A stretch of 11,347 bases of DNA, from NCBI GenBank assembly GCA_910585805.1, contig CAJUFB010000116.1, positions 1 to 11,347 on the forward strand, read 5' to 3'. Below the pieces are notes generated by a model. That model made no database searches and was not told where the DNA came from. It saw only the letters and a program-made list of their open reading frames with translations. This document shows positions 1 through 5,480 of the stretch, piece after piece (position 1 is the first letter of the stretch; the number at the start of each line of letters is the position of its first letter). The position numbers were made by a program, and so were the translations under genes. This DNA is from an uncultured Acetatifactor sp. Lineage in GTDB: Bacteria > Bacillota > Clostridia > Lachnospirales > Lachnospiraceae.

Positions 1-50
1 TGATTTGATGTAAAATTCAACAGCATATTTTACAACAGTATTTTAGTGAG

Positions 51-83
51 CGCCCCATAGGGATTTCGCGAGGCTCCGGGGCG
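51..83 (-). other. GC-rich hairpin downstream of the truncated lipoprotein gene
   Basis: CGCCCC (51-56) and GGGGCG (78-83) are perfect 6-bp arms, with an inner GGA/TCC pairing. The hairpin lies 15 bp beyond the lipoprotein stop codon. It lacks a good T-run on the minus strand (CACTAAAATACTG follows), so it is at best a weak terminator or part of a foreign junction sequence. Confidence 0.3.
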
Positions 84-97
84 TTGTGTCTATGCGG

Positions 98-727
98 TCA
101 AAGGCTCTCGCTCTCTTTGCAGGAATAATCGGGGACTCCTTTCTTTCCTGTGCCTTTCCTGTCACCTTCCGGTCTATATATAGGAAAAAGGACAGGTCTG
201 GCCGGGGCTTTCCGGCTTGTCCGCTCATAAATCCCTCTGATGTGTTCCCATGTTACATCGTGGCCAGGCATACCGCCGGCCCTGCCGCCCAATACATCCT
301 TTCCCACCAGCATATCCCAGGAAAAATCTTCCACCGGCTCTCTGGACACAAGGAAATTGCCCGCCCTCTGTGTCAGCTGGGCGAAGTTCACCACATAATC
401 CTCCGTCCCGCCCGCATAGGTGTAAATCGTGCTCTCGCTTCCCATAAAACCGATATCCGCCTCATCGGTGAGTACGGCTGTCATGGTCTTGTCGGCTCCA
501 AAGCCGGTAACAAGGGTCAGTTCAATCCCGTTTTCCTCAAAATAGCCTTCTTCAATGGCTACGTACATGGGCGCATAGAATATGGAATGCGCCACCTCAT
601 TCAACACGACTTTCTTCCCGCCGCTTCCCGCATCACTCTCGCTCTTTCCGCATCCGGCCGCAGCCAGCGTCACTGTCAGCAGGGCGATGCAGACCGCCCC
701 TGCTCTCTTCAAGGATCCCCTTTTCAT
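98..727 (-). pseudogene. Truncated ABC-transporter substrate-binding lipoprotein (NMT1/THI5/SsuA-like)
   Basis: Residues 1-26 form a lipoprotein signal (KR-rich start, hydrophobic stretch, lipobox LAAAGC, Cys26). Residues 38-154 resemble periplasmic-binding-protein-like domains of the NMT1/THI5/SsuA group: VLNEVAHSIFYAPMYVAIEE, GYFEENGIEL, a DIGFMG segment and GGRAGGMP. Such proteins normally run to about 320-350 residues and bind a small solute outside the membrane for an ABC importer. Here recognisable family sequence ends near GGMP (residue 154). About 55 residues of unrelated Arg/Lys/Pro-rich sequence follow before the stop, so over half of the domain is missing. I infer a deletion or rearrangement near plus-strand position 265. 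Neither of the other two minus frames downstream restores family sequence. The start at 727 is preferred over an ATG at 739 because GGAGG lies 5 nt upstream of it. The gene follows the DUF1836 gene by about 60 bp, probably co-transcribed. No permease or ATPase gene is in the window. Confidence 0.7.
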
Positions 728-789
728 AAAAGCCTCCATATGGTTTGATACGCTATCATATGAGGCGGCAGGCCAATTTGTTCCTGATT

Positions 790-1422
790 TTATTCCTTGT
801 TTTTGCTTTTTTCTTTTCCTCCTGCTTTCCTGCTGCTGTTCAGCTCATCGATTATTTTCTCTATCATCAGCTTTTTCAGGTACACATCAAAGCTCAAGGC
901 GCATACAAAGGCAAATTTCCGCAGGAAATCCGCATCCTCCCCCGGCGCATCCTGAAAGGTCTTCTGGGCTGCCCTGTATTTCTCCTGCACATCCTCCTTC
1001 AGAGCCTCCATCTGCTTCTCTTCCATTGTAAAAGCTTCCCGGTAAATACTCTCCAGGTTGAATTTCTCACCGTTATGAAAATAGCGCTCCGTAATCGGCC
1101 CGAGAAGCGTCTGTATATCACTGATGGACAAAATCCCCTTGTAATAATAAATAAAGATCAGCAGAAGTACATGCTCCTTGGAATACTTCTTCCTTACCGG
1201 AGGGGGCAGCAGATTGTTTTTGGCATAATTATTGATCATTGTCTTGGTCAGTATTTTGTCCTCTCCGGGATTCCGCGCCGAGGAATGCAATCTGCTGTCC
1301 ATAAATGTCGTGATCTGATCCATGTACAGATCAATGTTCGGAATGTCCTCAGGGCTGATATACTGCACTCTGTCCAGACTTTCCAGTATACTGTTCAGTA
1401 AATCATTGCTGTCAATCGTCAT
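790..1422 (-). CDS. DUF1836 domain-containing helix-turn-helix protein
   Basis: A 210-residue protein that I recognise as the DUF1836 family, a group of predicted Firmicute regulators without a well-defined function. Typical segments are visible: DIPNIDLYMDQITTFMD (27-43), LTKTMINNYAKNNLLPPP (58-75), KKYSKEHVLLLIFIYYYKG (78-96), then LSISDIQTLLGPIT (98-111). The pattern (a Thr-x-x-x-Asn-Tyr helix, a basic Lys-Lys-Tyr turn, a long hydrophobic helix, and an LSI..I..LL helix) resembles a MerR-like winged HTH. The C-terminal half is predicted helical, ends in a Lys/Glu-rich tail, and may serve for dimerisation. The open frame extends upstream to 1545. I chose the ATG at 1422 because a purine-rich GAGGTAGGA lies just before it and family homology starts there; the predicted transcript also starts downstream of 1545. 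A strong promoter with an operator-like palindrome precedes it. DNA binding is inferred from the fold pattern. Confidence 0.82.
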   Translation of the reverse strand: MTIDSNDLLNSILESLDRVQYISPEDIPNIDLYMDQITTFMDSRLHSSARNPGEDKILTKTMINNYAKNNLLPPPVRKKYSKEHVLLLIFIYYYKGILSISDIQTLLGPITERYFHNGEKFNLESIYREAFTMEEKQMEALKEDVQEKYRAAQKTFQDAPGEDADFLRKFAFVCALSFDVYLKKLMIEKIIDELNSSRKAGGKEKSKNKE

Positions 1423-1510
1423 ATTCCTACCTCTTTCCAAAACTCCCCCTAAATAAATCTGCCGCCAGTTGATACGAAATTGAGAAGTCCTGTTTACATA
1501 TACTGACTCT

Positions 1511-1539
1511 ATTATATAGTATTCAATACTACATGACAA
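1511..1539 (-). promoter_or_regulatory. Sigma-A-type promoter with palindromic operator for the DUF1836 gene
   Basis: Read on the minus strand: -35 TTGTCA (1534-1539), 17-bp spacer, -10 TATAAT (1511-1516). The spacer contains a perfect palindrome, TAGTATT-G-AATACTA on the minus strand (1517-1531), exactly where a dimeric repressor would exclude RNA polymerase. Transcription should start near 1504, giving a leader of about 80 nt. Confidence 0.72.
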
Positions 1540-1578
1540 CACCAACTTTTCATATTCACCACTTTTTTCCTGTTCACC

Positions 1579-1607
1579 TTTACTTTACAGCTTTAATATG
1601 GTAAAAT
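1579..1607 (+). promoter_or_regulatory. Promoter for the yerC-like gene
   Basis: -35 TTTACT (1579-1584), 17-bp spacer and -10 TAAAAT (1602-1607) on the plus strand, about 75 bp before the YerC start. It is divergent from the DUF1836 promoter; the two -35 boxes are about 40 bp apart in AT-rich DNA. Confidence 0.55.
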
Positions 1608-1680
1608 GTGAAATCAGATGATGCCGATAAACATCATAAGAAAATAACCCCAAAATAAAGAAACCGAGAGGTATCCTCAA

Positions 1681-1992
1681 ATGAATCAAAAAGTAAGGAC
1701 CGCAGCTGTAGATTTCCTGTTTGACGCTGTCCTCTGCCTGAAAGACAGAGAAGAGTGCTACAGCTTTTTTGAAGACTTATGCACCGTTAATGAGCTTCTG
1801 TCCATATCCCAGCGCTTCGAAGTAGCCGCGATGCTGAAAAATCACCGCACCTACCTTGAGATTGCCGAAAAGACCGGCGCCTCCACTGCCACCATCAGCC
1901 GGGTCAACAGATCCCTGCACTACGGAAATGACGGCTATGAAACGGTATTTCAGCGCATGGATAAAAAGGAAGCGTCCGACGAAACTTCATAG
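1681..1992 (+). CDS. yerC: YerC/YecD family TrpR-related DNA-binding protein
   Basis: A 103-residue protein of the TrpR-superfamily YerC/YecD group. An N-terminal helix bundle (residues 5-40) is followed by LLSISQRFEVAAML (39-52) and a helix-turn-helix, TYLEIAEKTGASTATISRVN (57-76), then LHYGNDGYETVF (79-90), the usual ending of this family's core. The length is close to the family norm of about 95-105. Members are small dimeric DNA-binding proteins; TrpR senses tryptophan, but the ligand and regulon of YerC-type proteins are not well established, so no effector is assigned. The start has GAGAGG about 9 nt upstream and a promoter at 1579-1607. The stop codon lies in the loop of a terminator hairpin shared with the convergent bactofilin gene. 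Confidence 0.88.
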   Translation: MNQKVRTAAVDFLFDAVLCLKDREECYSFFEDLCTVNELLSISQRFEVAAMLKNHRTYLEIAEKTGASTATISRVNRSLHYGNDGYETVFQRMDKKEASDETS

Positions 1993-2008
1993 GTTTCGTT
2001 CCGGACGC
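1972..2008 (+). terminator. Bidirectional intrinsic terminator between yerC and the bactofilin gene
   Basis: A 14-bp stem: GCGTCCG (1972-1978) pairs with CGGACGC (2002-2008), and ACGAAAC (1979-1985) pairs with GTTTCGT (1993-1999), with a 2-nt bulge and a 7-nt loop (1986-1992). On the plus strand it is followed by CGACTCTCTCTTTATG. On the minus strand it is followed by TTCCTTTTTATC, a better T-run, so it probably ends both convergent transcripts. The yerC stop codon is inside the loop. Confidence 0.75.
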
Positions 2009-2061
2009 CGACTCTCTCTTTATGTATTATCTGCCCACCGCTCCAGCTTCTGTAAACCGGC

Positions 2062-2565
2062 TTATTCTGATGTTGTTGTCTCCCCGGCAGCAGGATCTGT
2101 ATCCCCGGCATTTTCCCGGCTTCCTTCTTCAGTTCCCTCCCCCACTTCCCTGAGCGCTTCCACAATGGCTGACTTGGCTGACTTTTTCATGGCTTTCACT
2201 GCCTTATTGTTCAGTTTGACTTTCTTGGAGACGTCCTGATTCATATCGCATCTCCCCTGGAAGACAGCCTTCTCATCAATTACAAGCGCACTGGTAGTAA
2301 GATCTCCGATCACCCTGGCTGTAGAAGTCAGCTCCACTTTCTCTGGCACATTCAGATTTCCGTACACTTCTCCGCCAATAACAACCTTTCGGGAATTGAT
2401 GTCACCGTGAATGCACCCTGATGCACCCACAATCACAGTATCCGTCACAGTCACATTGCCGTTCACAGTACCGTCGATCCGGACAGCGCCATCGGACGCA
2501 AAGTCACCATCACACACTGCCCCCATTCCGATGATCGTTGAAATCTGTGTTTCCCTTTTTTTCAT
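2062..2565 (-). CDS. Bactofilin (polymer-forming cytoskeletal protein)
   Basis: A 167-residue bactofilin. The core (about residues 9-110) shows the right-handed beta-helix pattern of short hydrophobic/glycine rungs: TIIGMGAVCDGDF, VRIDGTVNGNV, VIVGASGCIHGDI, VVIGGEVYGNL, RVIGDLTTSALVIDEKAVFQG. The opening Ile-Gly-x-Gly and the repeated Gly-x-(Val/Ile)-x-Gly-(Asn/Asp) turns are family hallmarks. Bactofilins assemble into nucleotide-independent filaments on the inner face of the membrane and often organise cell-wall enzymes. The C-terminus (111-167) is a Lys-rich helix followed by an acidic, Gly/Thr-rich disordered tail. GGAGG lies 9 nt before the ATG. It sits 129 bp downstream of the LytM-like membrane protein on the same strand, and no separate promoter is evident, so the two are probably co-transcribed. 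The shared hairpin at 1972-2008 terminates it. Confidence 0.9.
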   Translation of the reverse strand: MKKRETQISTIIGMGAVCDGDFASDGAVRIDGTVNGNVTVTDTVIVGASGCIHGDINSRKVVIGGEVYGNLNVPEKVELTSTARVIGDLTTSALVIDEKAVFQGRCDMNQDVSKKVKLNNKAVKAMKKSAKSAIVEALREVGEGTEEGSRENAGDTDPAAGETTTSE

Positions 2566-2694
2566 TTCCTTATACCTCCGTTTTCATTGCCGTTCACGGC
2601 TGCGCCGCCGGCAGACTCAGCGCTTCCCGCAGGATCGCACCAAAAACCAACGATCGAGCCGAGAACCCGCCTGTCCGGGCCGCTGATGCTTCTG

Positions 2695-3468
2695 TCAGCC
2701 GCTTATTTCCAGCATATCCATAGGATTGACATATGCACCATCCTGCATCATCTGATATCCCAGCTTGCCGCTTTCATCAGTGATAATAAACAATGTAGTC
2801 CCCTGTGTCACTGTCTCACCCTGCTTAACCTTGACTTCTCCCTGGTTTCTGTATATGGTGGTATACCCGTTTCCATGGTCGATCCATACATTGTGCCCAT
2901 ACTCAGGGTCTTCGCTGACTACAGTAACAGTTCCATCCGCTGTTGCCACCACCATGGAGCCCACAGCCGCAGTAAAAATACAGATAAGATCCTCTGTGAC
3001 ATTGTCAATGCTGGCTCTCTCGGACACCGGCAGCCTGGTGGGCAAAAAACGTTTCTCCAACTGCCCGGATAATTCTCCCTCTGTCTCCACCTGCTGCGAC
3101 ACGGTCTCGCTGAGAATCCGAATCTTTCCATTCAGACTGGATATCTCCTCATTCAAGCCAGATATCTCCTCATTCAGACCGGATATCTCCCCGTTCAGAC
3201 TGACGATCTGATCTTCCAGCTCCGCTTTCTCCTGCTCCAGAACACCTATGACGTCATTCTGCTTTCTCGTCTGGTCCAGCTCTGCAGCCCAGATGTCCTT
3301 CTCGTAAATAAAGTACCCGATCAGTGCGCCGATTATGACGCACAATACCACTATAATCGCCTGCAGGATCCACGGCCGGATGCGAAACTGCCTTATTCCG
3401 GAATCAGCCGCATCAGATGTAACGATTACCACATGGCTGTTTTTACGTTTGTGTCTGTTACGTCCCAT
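2695..3468 (-). CDS. Membrane-anchored coiled-coil protein with degenerate LytM/M23 domain
   Basis: 257 residues: basic cytoplasmic N-terminus (1-32), one transmembrane helix (about 33-54), coiled coil (about 60-135) with near-identical ISGLNEE heptads, and a C-terminal LytM/M23-like beta domain (about 165-253) containing VVATADGTVTVV, WIDHGNGYTTIYRN, VKVKQGETVTQGTTLFI and AYVNPMDML. M23 enzymes cleave peptidoglycan cross-links using a zinc site built from an HxxxD-type motif and a final HxH. Here no HxGxD-like motif precedes the domain and the usual HLHFE position reads KLGYQMM, so I infer it is non-catalytic, like the LytM domains that activate or scaffold hydrolases (EnvC, SpoIIQ-like). 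The topology places the domain outside the membrane. GGAGGTG lies 7 nt before the ATG. It is the first gene of a probable operon with bactofilin, a pairing known from other bacteria in cell-shape control. Confidence 0.85.
   Translation of the reverse strand: MGRNRHKRKNSHVVIVTSDAADSGIRQFRIRPWILQAIIVVLCVIIGALIGYFIYEKDIWAAELDQTRKQNDVIGVLEQEKAELEDQIVSLNGEISGLNEEISGLNEEISSLNGKIRILSETVSQQVETEGELSGQLEKRFLPTRLPVSERASIDNVTEDLICIFTAAVGSMVVATADGTVTVVSEDPEYGHNVWIDHGNGYTTIYRNQGEVKVKQGETVTQGTTLFIITDESGKLGYQMMQDGAYVNPMDMLEISG
3120..3203 (-). repeat. Four 21-bp tandem repeats encoding coiled-coil heptads
   Basis: Four consecutive 21-bp units (3120-3140, 3141-3161, 3162-3182, 3183-3203) share ATATCTCCTCATTCAGACCGG-like sequence on the plus strand. 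The middle two differ at only a few bases. They encode the heptad ISGLNEE and variants, so the array is in frame and copy number changes would alter coiled-coil length by 7 residues per unit. Confidence 0.85.
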
Positions 3469-3495
3469 AAAAATTCACCTCCGATAACCTTTCTT

Positions 3496-3524
3496 ATTTT
3501 ATCATAAATGAGCTTTCATATCAA
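3496..3524 (-). promoter_or_regulatory. Promoter for the LytM-like/bactofilin operon
   Basis: Read on the minus strand: -35 TTGATA (3519-3524), 17-bp spacer, -10 TAAAAT (3496-3501) preceded by an extended-10 TGA. It predicts a start near 3489 and a leader of about 20 nt before the ATG at 3468. A short palindrome, GTTAACTTAAC (3526-3536), abuts the -35 box. The rest of the 3525-3709 interval is AT-rich with no gene that I can support. Confidence 0.7.
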
Positions 3525-3709
3525 CGTTAACTTAACTTTTTTGTAATATTTACATAATACAAATCCCTCTATTTCGCATAATAAGCCTTATCAGGAGTTG
3601 TTTTTTGTATATTTTCACCATGGTGCTTTCGTCTGTTTCTTCTGTACCCTGCATGGGAAATGAGCGCAGAAACCCGCCTTCCTTTCATTCGCTCTTCTGC
3701 ACAGACATT

Positions 3710-4495
3710 TCAGTCTCCGTATGCCGCACAGATTTCGGCTACCTTCTTCCATGACAGACTGCCGCCAAAAAGGTCCAGTGCGCTTCCGACAGTAACATTC
3801 ACCCTGTTTCTTCCCAGCCTGCGGAGTATCTCAAGGTCCTCGTAGCTGTGGACACCTCCCGCATAGGTTACAGGCTTTCCCTCCCAGGTTCCCAACAGGG
3901 CGATCAATTCTTCGTCCATGCCCTCCGCCTGGCCCTCCACATCCACCCCATGGACAAGAAACTCATCGCAGAAAGCAGACAGACGCTCCATCAGTTTTTC
4001 TCCCACTTTCTCCTCCGTCAGCTTCTGCCATCTGTCAGTCACGATCCTGTAACCGCTCTCTGTCCTGCGGCAGCTCAGATCCAACACCAGCCTTTTCTTC
4101 CCCACCGCATCCGCCATCTTTTTCAATCTGTCATAGTGAATCCTGCCGTCGCGGAATACATAAGATGTAACAATCACATGAGAGGCTCCCGCTTCCAGAA
4201 ACTCCGCCCCATTCCCCGGGTGGATCCCGCCTCCTGCCTGCAGTCCCCCCGGATATGCCCTCAGCGCTTTCAGCGCCTGTTCCTTCGTGGCAGGATAGTA
4301 ACTGCTCCCCTCAGGATTTAACAGGATCACATGGCCTCCCCTGATTCCTGCATTACGGTATATATCCGCAAAGCAGGCAGCGTCCTGGCCTGCAACAAAG
4401 TTCTCCTTCGCCCTGTTCCCCTCATCCTGCAGGCTTCCTCCCACAATCTGTTTTACCCGGCCGTTATGTATGTCGATACATGGTCTGAATTCCAT
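3710..4495 (-). CDS. hisA: Eukaryotic-type HisA: phosphoribosylformimino-AICAR ribotide isomerase
   Basis: 261 residues with the sequence style of fungal/plant HIS6-type isomerases, not the usual bacterial HisA: FRPCIDIHNGRVKQIVGGSL (3-22), LQAGGGI (85-91), HVIVTSYVF (106-114), LVLDLSCRR (136-144), a WQKLT segment (156-160), EFLVHGVDVEG (178-188), VTYAGGV (209-215) and VTVGSALDLFGG (234-245). It is a TIM barrel that carries out the Amadori rearrangement of ProFAR to PRFAR in histidine synthesis. Asp8 and Asp139 fit the two catalytic aspartates. The frame is open to 4549, but the family start matches the ATG at 4495, which has only a weak GGA upstream. No other his gene is in the window, whereas bacterial hisA normally sits beside hisF, hisH or hisB. 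It stands alone between the LytM operon and the divergent lipoprotein gene. Activity is inferred from conserved residues. Confidence 0.88.
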   Translation of the reverse strand: MEFRPCIDIHNGRVKQIVGGSLQDEGNRAKENFVAGQDAACFADIYRNAGIRGGHVILLNPEGSSYYPATKEQALKALRAYPGGLQAGGGIHPGNGAEFLEAGASHVIVTSYVFRDGRIHYDRLKKMADAVGKKRLVLDLSCRRTESGYRIVTDRWQKLTEEKVGEKLMERLSAFCDEFLVHGVDVEGQAEGMDEELIALLGTWEGKPVTYAGGVHSYEDLEILRRLGRNRVNVTVGSALDLFGGSLSWKKVAEICAAYGD

Positions 4496-4559
4496 TTTTT
4501 TCCATTTTTCCTTTCTTTTCTTCCGTATATTTTCAGCTTTATTCCACATACTATTGACA

Positions 4560-4757
4560 AATCAGCCATGACAGCCTCAGTCGATCATGGTCTGATTGGC
4601 CGTCCGCAGCTTACATCTGCGGACAGTGGTGTCTGTAGACTTTTCCTGAACTGCTTACAGGAACCGCTCCGGAAACCCTGTAGCCAAAAGAAAATTGCAG
4701 CAGCTATTTTCCGACAGTTCCTGAATGGAAAAGATGAATCGCCCACAAAACGGGCAG
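4560..4757 (+). other. Hairpin-rich intergenic region upstream of the lipoprotein gene
   Basis: No gene is visible here. Successive inverted repeats could fold as RNA: a 12-bp stem with one bulge (4560-4571 with 4585-4597, built of AATCAGCCATGA and TCATGG-T-CTGATT), GTCCGCAG/CTGCGGAC (4602-4609 with 4617-4624), TTCCTG/CAGGAA (4643-4648 with 4658-4663), and GCCC/GGGC just before the ribosome binding site. A lone TTGACA (4554-4559) has no -10 partner at 17 bp, so the promoter is unresolved. It matches no riboswitch class that I recognise. Confidence 0.5.
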
Positions 4758-4767
4758 GAGGTTAATT

Positions 4768-5364
4768 ATGAAAAAAACAACTGTTATAACCGGAGCACGA
4801 AGGCTTCTGACACTGGGTCTGGTGCTCTCCTTTATGTGCACGGCAACCGCCTGTACCAACAGTGCAAAAAACAATAATGACTCCGACAGCATGGCCGGCA
4901 GCACCACCGGCAATGATACCGGAGCAAACGGAAACGGAGATACCGCAGCAGGCAATAACGGCGCAGACGGCATGGGCACCAACGATGATAACGGAAGCCA
5001 GGCCAACAGCAGCGAAAAAACAGGGAATAATCAGATAACCGGAACCGGCGGAGCAACCAAAGGAGATAATGTTTCCATCTGGGATGATGCAGGGGATGCC
5101 CTCACCAATGTAGTAGATGATGTGGCGGACGGCATCGACGATCTGGCCGATGACATTACTGGAAACAACAATTCCCACAGCAGTACAAACGGCAATACAA
5201 ACAACAACGGCAATATGTCAGGCAGTACAAATGCTAACGGCAATGCCGACAACAGCACAAACAGCAACACAGCAGGCAGCACCGGCAGAAATACCGGCGT
5301 CTCAGGCAGATCTGCCAATACCATAACAAACGGAAATTCAACCGGCAGCACCATAGCGCGGTAA
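4768..5364 (+). CDS. Low-complexity Asn/Ser/Thr/Gly-rich lipoprotein of unknown function
   Basis: A 198-residue secreted protein. Residues 1-29 form a lipoprotein signal: MKK start, hydrophobic LLTLGLVLSFMC, then TATAC with Cys29 as the likely lipidated residue. This predicts anchoring to the outer face of the membrane. The rest is almost entirely Asn, Gly, Ser, Thr, Asp and Ala. One ordered island stands out (101-131), NVSIWDDAGDALTNVVDDVA followed by DGIDDLADDIT: an acidic amphipathic helix with heptad-spaced hydrophobics and the only Trp. I have seen similar short Asn-rich lipoproteins with a WDDxGDA helix in Lachnospiraceae but know of no assigned function. AGGAGG lies 6 nt before the ATG. 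It is divergent from hisA across a structured intergenic region and convergent with fbp. The low-complexity tail may act as a flexible wall-spanning linker; this is inference. Confidence 0.8.
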   Translation: MKKTTVITGARRLLTLGLVLSFMCTATACTNSAKNNNDSDSMAGSTTGNDTGANGNGDTAAGNNGADGMGTNDDNGSQANSSEKTGNNQITGTGGATKGDNVSIWDDAGDALTNVVDDVADGIDDLADDITGNNNSHSSTNGNTNNNGNMSGSTNANGNADNSTNSNTAGSTGRNTGVSGRSANTITNGNSTGSTIAR

Positions 5365-5420
5365 ACAAAGCAATCCAGGCCGAGCCAAATCATAAAGCAA
5401 AAGATATGCTTAAAACCCTT

Positions 5421-5450
5421 CGGGAGAGCCGACTTCCACCGGCTGTCCCG
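5421..5450 (-). terminator. Terminator downstream of fbp
   Basis: CGGGA-x-AGCCG (5421-5431) pairs with CGGCT-x-TCCCG (5440-5450), with one internal mismatch and an 8-nt loop. Read on the minus strand it lies about 30 nt after the fbp stop and is followed by AAGGGTTTTAAGCATATCTTTT. It sits between convergent genes and may also slow plus-strand transcripts from the lipoprotein gene. Confidence 0.6.
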
Positions 5451-5480
5451 GGGTAATGATACCCAGGACAGTATATCTTC

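Noticed and set aside
86..1401. Overlapping plus-strand frames of 150-220 residues at the left end
   Set aside because: They run opposite the substrate-binding lipoprotein and DUF1836 genes, with Cys/His/Pro/Arg-rich compositions typical of antisense shadows.
2566..2694. Possible lost C-terminal extension of the LytM-like protein or a small gene between it and bactofilin
   Set aside because: One frame is open for about 40 codons past the stop, but the LytM domain already ends normally at VNPMDML, and the gap has no start with a ribosome binding site or recognisable family.
3581..3591. ATAAG-C-CTTAT palindrome after the hisA gene as a terminator or operator
   Set aside because: The arms are only 5 bp with no usable RNA loop, and no promoter is placed suitably around it.
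4554..4582. TTGACA at 4554 as the lipoprotein promoter
   Set aside because: The position 17 bp downstream reads TCAGTC, which is not a plausible -10 element.
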